Assembly (NCBI GenBank): GCA_947448525.1
Contig: CANFNV010000006.1
Coordinates: forward strand, 60,155-124,154
DNA: 64,000 nucleotides
Direction of reading: 5' to 3'
From: Flavobacteriaceae bacterium
GTDB lineage: Bacteria; Bacteroidota; Bacteroidia; Flavobacteriales; Flavobacteriaceae
Shown here: one piece after another, positions 8,396-17,097 of the stretch
How the letters are laid out: each line of letters starts with the position of its first letter
How positions within the stretch are numbered: the first letter of the stretch is position 1
Notes under the pieces: model-generated
Told to the model about the DNA's origin: nothing
Database searches by the model: none
The model's input: the letters and a program-made list of their open reading frames with translations, nothing else
Position numbers and translations under genes: made by a program

Positions 8396-9298
8396 ATGTC
8401 TATAGAAGTTCAAAACATTTCAAAAAGTTATGGTGTTCATAAAGCACTAGACAATGTTTCTTTTTCAGTTAAAAAAGGAGAAATTGTTGGTTTCTTGGGT
8501 CCGAATGGTGCTGGAAAATCAACCTTAATGAAAATTTTGACTACCTATATCAATGCTGATGAAGGTAAGGCTTCGGTAAACGGAAATGATGTAAACGATA
8601 ACCAAAAAGCCGTTCAACTTTCGGTGGGTTATTTGGCAGAGCACAATCCTTTATATTTGGATTTGTATGTGCGTGAGTATTTAGAATTTAATGCGGATGT
8701 TTATAAAGTGACTAAATTACGTATTGAAGAGGTAATAGAATTGACTGGATTGATGCCTGAAAGTCACAAAAAAATCGGACAATTATCTAAAGGATACCGA
8801 CAACGCGTTGGTTTGGCAACCGCTTTATTGCACAATCCAGATGTGTTGATTTTGGACGAACCAACTACCGGTTTAGATCCGAATCAATTGGTAGAAATTA
8901 GAAACGTTATTAAAAACGTTGGGAAAAACAAAACTGTTTTTCTTTCTACTCATATTATGCAAGAGGTTGAAGCCATTTGTGATCGTGTAATTATTATTAA
9001 TAATGGAAAAATTGTTACTGATAAAAAATTAGACAAATTGGTTTCCGAAATTAAAGAACAAATTATAGAAGTAGAATTTGATAAAACAATCGATGAAGCA
9101 TTATTTGCACAATTATTAAATCTAAAGTCTTTCAGAAATACACATGAAAAAGTTTGGGAATTGACTTTTGAAACCGAATTAGACATGCGTTCGTCTTTAT
9201 TCGACTTTGCTCAAGAAAACGGATTGAAAACACTTCAAATCGTATTGAAAAGTAAAAACTTGGAAACGATATTTAGAGAGAAAACTTCTAAAAATTAA
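8396..9298 (+). CDS. gldA: Gliding motility ABC transporter ATPase GldA
   Basis: ATPase subunit that in Flavobacterium johnsoniae works with GldF and GldG in gliding motility. It has a complete ABC domain: Walker A GPNGAGKST, Q-loop region, signature LSKGYRQRVGLA, Walker B VLILDEPTTGLDP and the switch His in STHIMQEVE, then a ~70-residue C-terminal extension as in GldA. The start is ATG 8396 (MSIEVQNISKSYG). gldF and gldG are not in the window. It converges with the DUF2807 gene, and the two stop codons overlap at 9295-9298. Confidence 0.9.
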   Translation: MSIEVQNISKSYGVHKALDNVSFSVKKGEIVGFLGPNGAGKSTLMKILTTYINADEGKASVNGNDVNDNQKAVQLSVGYLAEHNPLYLDLYVREYLEFNADVYKVTKLRIEEVIELTGLMPESHKKIGQLSKGYRQRVGLATALLHNPDVLILDEPTTGLDPNQLVEIRNVIKNVGKNKTVFLSTHIMQEVEAICDRVIIINNGKIVTDKKLDKLVSEIKEQIIEVEFDKTIDEALFAQLLNLKSFRNTHEKVWELTFETELDMRSSLFDFAQENGLKTLQIVLKSKNLETIFREKTSKN

Positions 9299-10044
9299 TT
9301 ATAAATTACATGCCCCATATACAATTGCAGTACATCGACAATTGGTGGATTATTTCTTAGAATAATATTGCCTGTACTTACCATTTTTCCGCTAATACTT
9401 TGAATTGGTTTCACAATCATATCATTAGATCCACGATGATAAACGTCAATAGTTTGGGCAGCTAAATCTCCGGCTTCTATTCTGCCATCCCCCGCCCAAA
9501 AATCAAATTGGGCATTTGAAGTACTGCCAGAAATAAAAAATCGTGCAACCGTATTATCCTCAATAATTAATTTATTGTTGTTTATTTTAAGATAAAAATC
9601 TCCTGTTCCTGCGGCATTCTCTCCATCACCGTTGGCATCTAAAGCATAAAGATGCAACGACGGAAATGAAAGAACACCATTAGAACTGATGTCTCTATCG
9701 GTTTTAGAATAGATTTCTTCAAGATTTGGAGTTGTTATGTAAACTATAGTTTGGCCATAATCTCGAAGCCAATTACATGATGTATGGTCTTTTAAAGTCA
9801 ATTGATTGTCAACTTGCCTAATTTCGATATTGTCAATAATATTGCTGCCCGATTGTACGACTACTTTATATTCAAGTCCTTGGGTAATAACTAATGCAAT
9901 TCCGCGATACAATTTTATTTTTGAATACGGCATTACAGGAATAATTCTAGTAACCATTTCGCCAGTACTTTCAATGCACTCGCTTGGTTTTTCACAAGAA
10001 ATGAAAACCAATATAAAACTCAATAATAAAAATAAATTTTTCAT
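9295..10044 (-). CDS. Head GIN domain (DUF2807) lipoprotein
   Basis: A lipoprotein of about 249 residues: MKNLFLLLSFILVFISCEK carries a signal with lipobox Cys. The rest looks like the right-handed beta repeat of the DUF2807 / head GIN family, with a YSKIKLYRGIALVITQG opening (family pattern: F..I.v.g.f.V.i.qg) and later NAQFDFWAGDGRIEAGDL and DVYHRGSNDMIV strands. The role is unknown; these proteins are surface-exposed in Bacteroidota. The ATG at 10044 is preferred because it begins the signal peptide. It starts four bases after the lipid A deacylase gene, so the two form an operon. Confidence 0.8.
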   Translation of the reverse strand: MKNLFLLLSFILVFISCEKPSECIESTGEMVTRIIPVMPYSKIKLYRGIALVITQGLEYKVVVQSGSNIIDNIEIRQVDNQLTLKDHTSCNWLRDYGQTIVYITTPNLEEIYSKTDRDISSNGVLSFPSLHLYALDANGDGENAAGTGDFYLKINNNKLIIEDNTVARFFISGSTSNAQFDFWAGDGRIEAGDLAAQTIDVYHRGSNDMIVKPIQSISGKMVSTGNIILRNNPPIVDVLQLYMGHVIYN

Positions 10045-10048
10045 ATTT

Positions 10049-11137
10049 TTATAATCTAACACCAACGCCAAATTCTAATGCTTCAGCAAAAAACATGTGT
10101 GTTTTTACAGAAAAACTAGTAAATATTTTTGGATTAAAATGGTATTTAAAACCAATTCTGTCATAAATAGATATATCATTCACAAAGGGTCGGTAAACAT
10201 AATATCCAATTTGTCCTTCGAGTGATATTTTATTTACAAATAATTCATATCCAACAAAAAAACCCACTCTTTTATAATCGGTATTTGTATCAATATTTAA
10301 TTCCGGATAAGCAATTGATTTGTACTTAATAAAATCTTTAAACGAATTGGTTAAAAAAAGTTCCGCTCCCAACTGCAAAGCACTTTTTCTATTAAATCGC
10401 TTGTCTGCAAAAAAACTAATATGATAAAATGGATATTGTCCGCTTCCAATTATTGGACTTTCATTGTAACCGCTTCTTAAAACAATATTATATTTAATCG
10501 GTTCACAATAGTTTTTATGAAGGGCAACTGAATCAATTGTTCTGTTGATTGTTTTAGAAAAATCATAATTCAACCCAACATTTATTAAAAATGAATTGAT
10601 GCCGCTGTTGGGTGATTTGGTTCTTCCGTTTGAAAAATGGGTGAAAAGAACTCCGGCTTGCAAACCAAAATTATCAATTAGATGCTCTTTTTTGTAAAAT
10701 AAACCAATGTTGGTATTTGCCATAAAAGTAGAACCAAATGCTTTATTTTTACTATTTTCAACTTTATCATACGGATTAGTAGCATAGCCAACTCCTTGAG
10801 CTACTTTCAATTCTAAATGCCTTTTCAAGAAGTAAAAATTATATAATACTCCTGCACCAAAAACTTTTCCTAGAAAATCATTGTTGTAGTTTTGATATTC
10901 AAGAAACATACCGTAATCTGGAAAATTATATGCCGAATGCCACTCCTCTTTTCCATGAGTTTGCTTTATAAAACTCATTAAAACCCCTTCTGCATGTCCC
11001 TGTAGATGGTACAAATCGGTAGTGTGAGGTAAAACATTTCCCCTTAAAAAAGATACTTCAATAGCATTAGTATCGTTTTGATTTTGACCAAATAAAGCCA
11101 TTGAAAACAATACCAATAATGAAAACATTTTTCTCAT
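10049..11137 (-). CDS. Acyloxyacyl hydrolase (PagL-like lipid A 3-O-deacylase)
   Basis: An outer-membrane beta-barrel protein of 362 residues with signal peptide MRKMFSLLVLFSMALFG. The central segment VLFTHFSNGRTKSPNSGIN contains the His-Ser-Asn pattern (THFSNG) of PagL-like lipid A deacylases, and the flanking sequence alternates as in a barrel. The C-terminal half is longer than in PagL itself, as is common in Bacteroidota members. It probably trims ester-linked acyl chains from lipid A; this is inferred from the motif. First gene of a two-gene operon with its own promoter core. Confidence 0.75.
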   Translation of the reverse strand: MRKMFSLLVLFSMALFGQNQNDTNAIEVSFLRGNVLPHTTDLYHLQGHAEGVLMSFIKQTHGKEEWHSAYNFPDYGMFLEYQNYNNDFLGKVFGAGVLYNFYFLKRHLELKVAQGVGYATNPYDKVENSKNKAFGSTFMANTNIGLFYKKEHLIDNFGLQAGVLFTHFSNGRTKSPNSGINSFLINVGLNYDFSKTINRTIDSVALHKNYCEPIKYNIVLRSGYNESPIIGSGQYPFYHISFFADKRFNRKSALQLGAELFLTNSFKDFIKYKSIAYPELNIDTNTDYKRVGFFVGYELFVNKISLEGQIGYYVYRPFVNDISIYDRIGFKYHFNPKIFTSFSVKTHMFFAEALEFGVGVRL

Positions 11138-11155
11138 TCTATTTTTTTAGTGGCA

Positions 11156-11163
11156 CAAATATA
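11156..11163 (-). promoter_or_regulatory. Promoter -7 box for the lipid A deacylase operon
   Basis: CAAATATA reads TATATTTG on the minus strand, 19 bases before the ATG at 11137. Exact TAnnTTTG match. Confidence 0.5.
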
Positions 11164-11283
11164 ATAGAATAATTTTTGGAATTTTACAAATTTGAATGTA
11201 ACCCAATTCATTTAGTAAAATAGTAAGGATTATTTTCGTTTTTTTTAATTCCTCTTTTTTCTATACATTTACACACAAGTACT

Positions 11284-11301
11284 GATAAGTCGCGACTTAT
11301 C
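11284..11301. promoter_or_regulatory. 18-bp perfect palindrome upstream of kynU
   Basis: GATAAGTCGCGACTTATC is a perfect 18-bp palindrome ending 27 bases before the kynU ATG. It lies just downstream of a weak -7-like TACATTTA at 11264-11271. The size and position fit an operator for a dimeric regulator; no T-run follows, so it is not a terminator. Confidence 0.5.
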
Positions 11302-11328
11302 CCTGCCAAAATTGAAATAAAACAAACC

Positions 11329-12606
11329 ATGACATTCCAAAATACCCGAATTTTCGCTCAGCAATTGGACGCACAAGATGAATTAAAAAACTACAGAAAT
11401 GAATTTATCTTTCCACAGCATAATGGTAAAGATGTGATTTATTTTACAGGAAATTCACTCGGATTGCAACCCAAACGAACAAAAAAATATGTAGATGACG
11501 TTATGAATGATTGGGCAAATCTTGCCGTGGAAGGTCATTTTTATGCCGATAAACCTTGGTGGGATTATCATGAGCGTTTTGCAAATCCGTTGAGTAAAAT
11601 TGTAGGCGCTAAACCTTCAGAAGTTACAGTAATGAATACTTTAACGGTTAATTTACATTTGTTAATGGTTTCGTTTTATCGTCCAACCAAAACACGTTAT
11701 AAAATCATTTGCGAAGAAAAAGCATTTCCTTCTGACCAATATATGTTTCAATCGCAAGTCAATCATCACGGTTACAAACCAGAAGACGCCATCATTGAAA
11801 TTAAAAGACGTGAGGGCGAACACAATATTCGTATTCAAGACATAATTTCAAAAATTGAAGAAGTAGGCGATGAACTGGCTCTAGTTTTATTTGGTGGAGT
11901 AAATTATTACACTGGTCAAGTTTTTGATATGAAAACCATTACTGAATCCGCTCATAAAGAAGGGGCTATTGTCGGTTTCGATTTAGCACATGCAGCAGGA
12001 AATATTAAGTTAGAACTCCACGATTGGAATGTGGACTTCGCAGCTTGGTGTTCCTATAAATACATGAATTCTGGACCCGGAAATGCTTCTGGCTGCTTTA
12101 TTCACGAAAAACATCACCATACTAATTTACCGCGTTTTGCAGGTTGGTGGGGACACAATAAAGAACGCCGTTTTAAAATGGAACCTTCTTTTTATCCCGT
12201 TCATGGTGCTGATGGTTGGCAGATAAGCAATTTACCTATTTTGTCGTTGGCGCCCTATTTAGCTTCAGTAGAATTATTTGCCGAAGTTGGAATGGATAAA
12301 TTAATAGCTAAAAGAAATCTAATCACATCCTATTTAGAATTTATTTTACATGAAATCGACAAAGAAGTTAACAGTACTTTTGAAGTAATTACACCTACTA
12401 ATCAAGAAGAAAGAGCTTGTCAATTGTCTGTTTTTCTTCACGGTGAAGGCAGAAGTTTATTTGATTTTTTAATGAAAAACGGCGTAATTACAGATTGGCG
12501 TGAACCTAATGTAATCCGTTTGGCTCCGGTTCCTTTATATACTACTTATGAAGATATGTTTGACTTTGGGCAACTATTAAAGCAGGGTGTATTATCAAAT
12601 CGTTAA
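11329..12606 (+). CDS. kynU: Kynureninase
   Basis: PLP enzyme that cleaves kynurenine or 3-hydroxykynurenine to anthranilate or 3-hydroxyanthranilate plus alanine. Of typical length (425 aa), it has YFTGNSLGLQPK at the N-terminus, NTLTVNLHLLM, EKAFPSDQYM, FDLAHAAGN, the PLP-lysine motif WCSYKYMNSGPG, FAGWWGHN and WQISNLPI in the expected order. With kmo 4.5 kb downstream it supplies two steps of the route from tryptophan to quinolinate and NAD. Nothing in the flanking gap other than the palindrome suggests regulation. Confidence 0.97.
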   Translation: MTFQNTRIFAQQLDAQDELKNYRNEFIFPQHNGKDVIYFTGNSLGLQPKRTKKYVDDVMNDWANLAVEGHFYADKPWWDYHERFANPLSKIVGAKPSEVTVMNTLTVNLHLLMVSFYRPTKTRYKIICEEKAFPSDQYMFQSQVNHHGYKPEDAIIEIKRREGEHNIRIQDIISKIEEVGDELALVLFGGVNYYTGQVFDMKTITESAHKEGAIVGFDLAHAAGNIKLELHDWNVDFAAWCSYKYMNSGPGNASGCFIHEKHHHTNLPRFAGWWGHNKERRFKMEPSFYPVHGADGWQISNLPILSLAPYLASVELFAEVGMDKLIAKRNLITSYLEFILHEIDKEVNSTFEVITPTNQEERACQLSVFLHGEGRSLFDFLMKNGVITDWREPNVIRLAPVPLYTTYEDMFDFGQLLKQGVLSNR

Positions 12607-12682
12607 TAAATAAATTTTCATTAACAAATAATTTTCATTTAATTTGTTGCAGATTGATTTTTAAAATTTAAGATAAACCATT

Positions 12683-14746
12683 ATGAAATTAAGATTAAAT
12701 TTAGTAATATTTCTATTATTTACTGTGTTTTTAACATCTAATGCTCAAGTTTCAGAAAAGGAATCTTCAGCACGTAAATGGATTATTGATCATACTAAGG
12801 AATTCAACATTCAACCCTATCACAATTTTAAACTTACTTATGTAAGAAAAAGTTTAGCGGGTGAGACTTTACGTTTTCAACAGATGGTAAATGATGTTCC
12901 AGTTTATGATTCTGAATTTGTAATTAATTTTTCAGATTCAAATGAAGTAGCATTTTCATCAAATAATTATGACGCTTCTGTGGATAATATTCCTACGAAT
13001 CCTGGTATTTCAAGTGAGGCAGCTATTGGAATATCTAATGCAAAAATCAATACTAACGGAGGCATTATTTTATCTCAAAAAGTAAAACTTGTAATTTATA
13101 ACACAGAAAAGCCAACGCGATTAGCTTATAGAATTACAACACAAATTGATAATAGACCAGGTGACTGGGAGACTTTTGTTGACGCTAATAGTTCTGAAGT
13201 TATTAGTTTAAAAGATATTGCTATTTCCCATCATGACAAAAAACAACCCAATAAAAAAAAGGCACCCAAAAAAAAATCTAAACCGACCTTAACTCCAACT
13301 ACAGCTACAGCAATGGTTTATGATCCCGATCCTTTGTCAAACGCGCACGTAGCATATGGCGGTAATTATGTTGATAATAATGATGCCACAAATGCTTCAT
13401 TAAATGCTGCTAGAACAGCAGTTATTCTCCCTCAAGTTGATGTAACGTCCGGGGTATATAGACTTAAAAGTCAATATGTTGATATTGCTGATTTTGAAGC
13501 CCCAAATTATGGTCTTTTTACTCAAGCAACCAGTGATTTTAGTTTCACTCGAGATAATAACGCTTTTGAAGCAGTTAATGCTTTTTATCATTTGGATAAA
13601 AGTATGAGGTACATTAATCAAACGCTAGGAATAACTTGTATTCCTCAATTAAATGGTGGTATTTTTCAATTTGACCCCTCTGGATTGAGTGGTGCAGATA
13701 ATTCTCATTATATTCCCTCAACCGAACAAATTGCTTTTGGAGAAGGTTGTGTAGATGATGCCGAAGATGCCGATGTTATTTTACATGAATTTGGTCATGG
13801 TATACACGATTGGATTACAGGAGGTCATTCTTCTTCAGCAACAGGTTTAGGAGAAGGATCTGGAGATTATTGGGCTATGTCTTATAGTAGAAGCTTAAAC
13901 CAATGGGCTTCAACTGAACCAGCATACCACTATGTGTTTAGTTGGGATGGCCATGATACTTGTTGGTCTGGAAGAGTTACTAATTATACAAGAACGTATC
14001 CTCAAACTAGTACTACTTATACAGAAATTCACGAGTATGGACAAATTTGGGCAAGTACTTTAATGAAGATATATGATGTAATTGGTAGAACCAAAACTGA
14101 TAAAGCTTTCCTTGAGGGTTTAGCTTTAACTGGATCTAGTACTACTCAACCGCAAGCAGCATCAGCGGTTAGACAGGCTGCTATAAATATAAATTATCCA
14201 TGTGCGGATATTCAAACCATGACTGATAAATTTAATGCTGCAGGGTATGCTTTGTCAGCAGTTACCTTAAAAATAAATTGTCCAGCAGATCAAACGGTTG
14301 CAGCAGATATCAATAATACCTATACCGTTCCTAGTTTTATTAGTTTATCAAATGCTATAAGCGCCAATTGTAGTGCTGTAGTTACGCAATCTCCAGCTGT
14401 TGGAGCAGTACTTACCCCCGGAACGTATCCTGTTACAATGACGGCAACAACTTCGTCCTCAGTAACTTGTGGATTTAATGTAATTGTGACTCCATATTTA
14501 GCCGTGATTCAAAATGTAAAAGATAGTGTAGTTATCTTTCCTAACCCTGCAAAAAATCAAATCACAATTAAAGGTGAATTTGATACTAAAGAAAATATAA
14601 CAATTTATAACTTATTAGGGCAAAAGGTAATTGAAAGAAATTCAATTTCAAACGAAGAAAGAATAGATGTTTCTAAACTTGAAAGTGGTGTTTACACCAT
14701 TTATTTTAATACGACTAAAGCAAGTTATAAGTTTATAAAAGAATAA
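12683..14746 (+). CDS. Secreted fungalysin-like (M36 type) metallopeptidase with type IX sorting domain
   Basis: A secreted zinc protease of 687 residues. In order: a signal peptide (MKLRLNLVIFLLFTVFLTSNAQ), an FTP/PepSY-like propeptide (residues ~40-175), a Lys-rich linker, then the catalytic domain with HEFGHGIHDW (HExxH) and GLGEGSGDYWAMS, which supplies the third ligand Glu. A HYR-like domain follows (CPADQTVAAD ... YPVTMTATTS), and a C-terminal type A sorting domain (VVIFPNPAKNQITIK ... GVYTIYF). The tail marks it as cargo for the GldKLMN secretion system encoded further along. The M36 versus M4 assignment is by eye. Confidence 0.85.
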   Translation: MKLRLNLVIFLLFTVFLTSNAQVSEKESSARKWIIDHTKEFNIQPYHNFKLTYVRKSLAGETLRFQQMVNDVPVYDSEFVINFSDSNEVAFSSNNYDASVDNIPTNPGISSEAAIGISNAKINTNGGIILSQKVKLVIYNTEKPTRLAYRITTQIDNRPGDWETFVDANSSEVISLKDIAISHHDKKQPNKKKAPKKKSKPTLTPTTATAMVYDPDPLSNAHVAYGGNYVDNNDATNASLNAARTAVILPQVDVTSGVYRLKSQYVDIADFEAPNYGLFTQATSDFSFTRDNNAFEAVNAFYHLDKSMRYINQTLGITCIPQLNGGIFQFDPSGLSGADNSHYIPSTEQIAFGEGCVDDAEDADVILHEFGHGIHDWITGGHSSSATGLGEGSGDYWAMSYSRSLNQWASTEPAYHYVFSWDGHDTCWSGRVTNYTRTYPQTSTTYTEIHEYGQIWASTLMKIYDVIGRTKTDKAFLEGLALTGSSTTQPQAASAVRQAAININYPCADIQTMTDKFNAAGYALSAVTLKINCPADQTVAADINNTYTVPSFISLSNAISANCSAVVTQSPAVGAVLTPGTYPVTMTATTSSSVTCGFNVIVTPYLAVIQNVKDSVVIFPNPAKNQITIKGEFDTKENITIYNLLGQKVIERNSISNEERIDVSKLESGVYTIYFNTTKASYKFIKE

Positions 14747-14766
14747 TTTTAATCTATTTAATATAG

Positions 14767-14796
14767 AAAATGGCTTGTAACTCAGGCCATTTTTTT
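14767..14796 (+). terminator. Terminator after the metallopeptidase gene
   Basis: Stem AAAATGGC / GCCATTTT with a 10-11 base loop, followed by a T-run, 20 bases after the stop codon. Confidence 0.75.
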
Positions 14797-14861
14797 ATGT
14801 AATAATTTTTGAGCTATTAAAATTCACTATAAAAATAATTTCAAAAACATAGCATAAACAC

Positions 14862-14869
14862 TAACTTTG
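14862..14869 (+). promoter_or_regulatory. Promoter -7 box for the agmatine operon
   Basis: TAACTTTG, an exact TAnnTTTG match, 19 bases before the aguB ATG. The -33 element is unclear. Confidence 0.5.
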
Positions 14870-14888
14870 CAAAAAAAAATAAAATAAA

Positions 14889-15764
14889 ATGTCAAACATA
14901 CAAATAGGATTGGTACAGATGTCTTGTTCTAAAGATGTGGCATCTAATATCGATAAAGCAAAAAGAGAAATTCGAAATGCTGCTGCTCAAGGTGCACAAA
15001 TAGTTTGTTTGCAAGAGCTTTTTACATCATTATATTTTTGCGATGTTGAAGATTATGATAATTTTCAGTTAGCCGAAACAATTCCGGGCCCAACAACTAC
15101 CATAATGACTGAACTGGCAAAAGAACTTGGTATTGTTATCATTGCCTCATTATTTGAAAAAAGAGCTGAAGGGCTTTACCACAATACCACTGCTGTTATT
15201 GATGCCGACGGAACTTATTTAGGTAAATACCGCAAAATGCACATTCCAGATGATCCTTCTTTTTATGAAAAATTCTATTTTACTCCTGGTGATTTAGGAT
15301 ATAAAGTTTTTCAAACAAAATTTGCTAAAATTGGAGTTTTAATCTGTTGGGATCAATGGTATCCCGAAGCAGCAAGAATTACATCTTTAATGGGTGCCGA
15401 AATATTATTTTATCCTACTGCAATTGGTTGGGCAACCGATCAAGATGATGAAACAAATCAAGATCAATACAATGCTTGGCAAACTATTCAGCGTTCACAT
15501 GCAGTTGCTAATGGCGTTCCTGTGGTTAGCGTTAATAGAGTTGGTTTTGAACAAAATGGTGCGATGAAATTTTGGGGAGGAAGTTTTGTTACAAACGCAC
15601 AAGGTAAATTATTGTATATAGCATCACACGAAAATGAAGAAACTTCTGTAACCAATATAGATCTTAAAGAGTCGAATTATTTTCGAATGCATTGGCCGTT
15701 CCTTCGCGATAGAAGAATTGACAGTTATCACTCAATTACCAAAAGATTTCTTGACGAAAATTAA
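14889..15764 (+). CDS. aguB: N-carbamoylputrescine amidase
   Basis: Nitrilase-superfamily enzyme that hydrolyses N-carbamoylputrescine to putrescine, CO2 and ammonia. The Glu-Lys-Cys catalytic triad is visible: Glu43 in CLQELF, Lys in YRKMHIPDDP and Cys in VLICWDQWYPEAAR. The 291 aa length and the DQWYPE motif are typical of AguB rather than of other nitrilases. The agmatine deiminase gene begins six bases downstream, which fixes the pathway. Confidence 0.95.
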   Translation: MSNIQIGLVQMSCSKDVASNIDKAKREIRNAAAQGAQIVCLQELFTSLYFCDVEDYDNFQLAETIPGPTTTIMTELAKELGIVIIASLFEKRAEGLYHNTTAVIDADGTYLGKYRKMHIPDDPSFYEKFYFTPGDLGYKVFQTKFAKIGVLICWDQWYPEAARITSLMGAEILFYPTAIGWATDQDDETNQDQYNAWQTIQRSHAVANGVPVVSVNRVGFEQNGAMKFWGGSFVTNAQGKLLYIASHENEETSVTNIDLKESNYFRMHWPFLRDRRIDSYHSITKRFLDEN

Positions 15765-15769
15765 TTGTA

Positions 15770-16855
15770 ATGCTCATGCAAACTCCCAATGAATTAGGGT
15801 TTTATTTTCCAGCAGAATTTGCTCCTCAAAGAGCACTTTGGCTTTCATGGCCGCATAAAGAAGCTTCATGGCCAGGAAAATTAAACACAATATACAATTC
15901 CTATTGCGAATTCATTTTGCAAATTGCCGACCATCAAAAGGTATGTATAAATGTTACGGATGAAGTTATAAAATTGTTTGCATTAACTCAAATAAAATCG
16001 TGTATTTATGCGCAAAAACTCATTAATTTAGATTATTTATTATCCCAAATTACATTTTTTATTCATCCAACTAATGATGCTTGGTGCCGTGATCATGGCC
16101 CTGCATTTTTATTAAACCACAATTCAAATGAAAAAGCTATTGTTGATTGGGATTATAATGCTTGGGGTGATAAATATCCTCCTTATGATTTAGATGATGT
16201 GATTCCAACATTAATAGGCAAAGAATTGGGTTTGCCAGTTTTTAATCCGGGAATTGTTATGGAAGGTGGGAGTGTTGAATTCAATGGAAAAGGTACCATA
16301 TTAACTTCCAAAGCTTGTTTGTTGAATCAAAATAGAAATCCACATTTGAATCAAGCTCAAATTGAAAAATATTTGTTTGATTATTATGGAGTAAATCATA
16401 TTTTATGGGTAAATGATGGTATTATTGGTGATGATACAGATGGACATATCGACGATATCTCCCGATTTGTTAACGAAGATACCGTTGTCACTGTAATAGA
16501 AGAAAATAAAAACGAAGACAATTATTCAATTTTGCAAGAAAACTTAAATCTTCTGAGCAAAATGCGTTTAGAAAATGGCAAGCAATTGAATTTAATAGAA
16601 TTACCAATGCCAAATCCTGTGATTTATGAGGATCAAATTTTGCCTGCATCGTATGCTAATTTTTATATTTCAAATAAAAAAGTAATTGTTCCAACATTTA
16701 GAGATGATAAAAACGATACAAAAGCTTTAGATATTTTGCAAAACACTTTCCAAACTAGAAATGTAATTGGAATTGATTCAACCGATATTATTTGGGGTTT
16801 AGGTAGTTTCCATTGCCTTAGCCAACAAGAACCTGAAGTTGTATTCGGTAAATAA
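15770..16855 (+). CDS. aguA: Agmatine deiminase
   Basis: Converts agmatine to N-carbamoylputrescine and ammonia, the step before AguB. The 361-residue guanidino-modifying enzyme has LWLSWPHKEASWPG near the N-terminus, NDAWCRDHGPAF, MEGGSVEFNGKGT, GDDTDGHIDD and the nucleophile Cys349 in GLGSFHCLSQQEP at the end. A second ATG two codons in (15776) is an equally possible start. It overlaps no other gene and has aguB directly before it. Confidence 0.96.
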   Translation: MLMQTPNELGFYFPAEFAPQRALWLSWPHKEASWPGKLNTIYNSYCEFILQIADHQKVCINVTDEVIKLFALTQIKSCIYAQKLINLDYLLSQITFFIHPTNDAWCRDHGPAFLLNHNSNEKAIVDWDYNAWGDKYPPYDLDDVIPTLIGKELGLPVFNPGIVMEGGSVEFNGKGTILTSKACLLNQNRNPHLNQAQIEKYLFDYYGVNHILWVNDGIIGDDTDGHIDDISRFVNEDTVVTVIEENKNEDNYSILQENLNLLSKMRLENGKQLNLIELPMPNPVIYEDQILPASYANFYISNKKVIVPTFRDDKNDTKALDILQNTFQTRNVIGIDSTDIIWGLGSFHCLSQQEPEVVFGK

Positions 16856-16937
16856 TAACATTCTAAATTTTAATTAAATCGTTTCGTAAAACCCTAGTTT
16901 CACTTAAAAAAGAATTCCATAAAACCGAGCAAATGTC

Positions 16938-16971
16938 CTATCAAAATGTATGAAAAGGTAAATTTTGATAG
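16938..16971. promoter_or_regulatory. 10-bp inverted repeat upstream of kmo
   Basis: CTATCAAAAT and ATTTTGATAG form a perfect 10-bp inverted repeat around a 14-base loop, about 100 bases upstream of the kmo promoter box. There is no T-run directly after it. It could be an operator, or a hairpin ending the agmatine transcript 80 bases after aguA. Confidence 0.45.
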
Positions 16972-17067
16972 ATGATAAATAACATCAAAATAATAAAAAA
17001 CCACTTCTAAATTGATTTTTTAAACAAATTAAAAAGCTGTTTTTACATTCTAAATGTTTAAAATCAA

Positions 17068-17075
17068 TAAATTTG
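17068..17075 (+). promoter_or_regulatory. Promoter -7 box for kmo
   Basis: TAAATTTG, matching TAnnTTTG, 22 bases before the kmo ATG. Confidence 0.5.
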
Positions 17076-17097
17076 CCAAACCGATTATTTAAATTAA

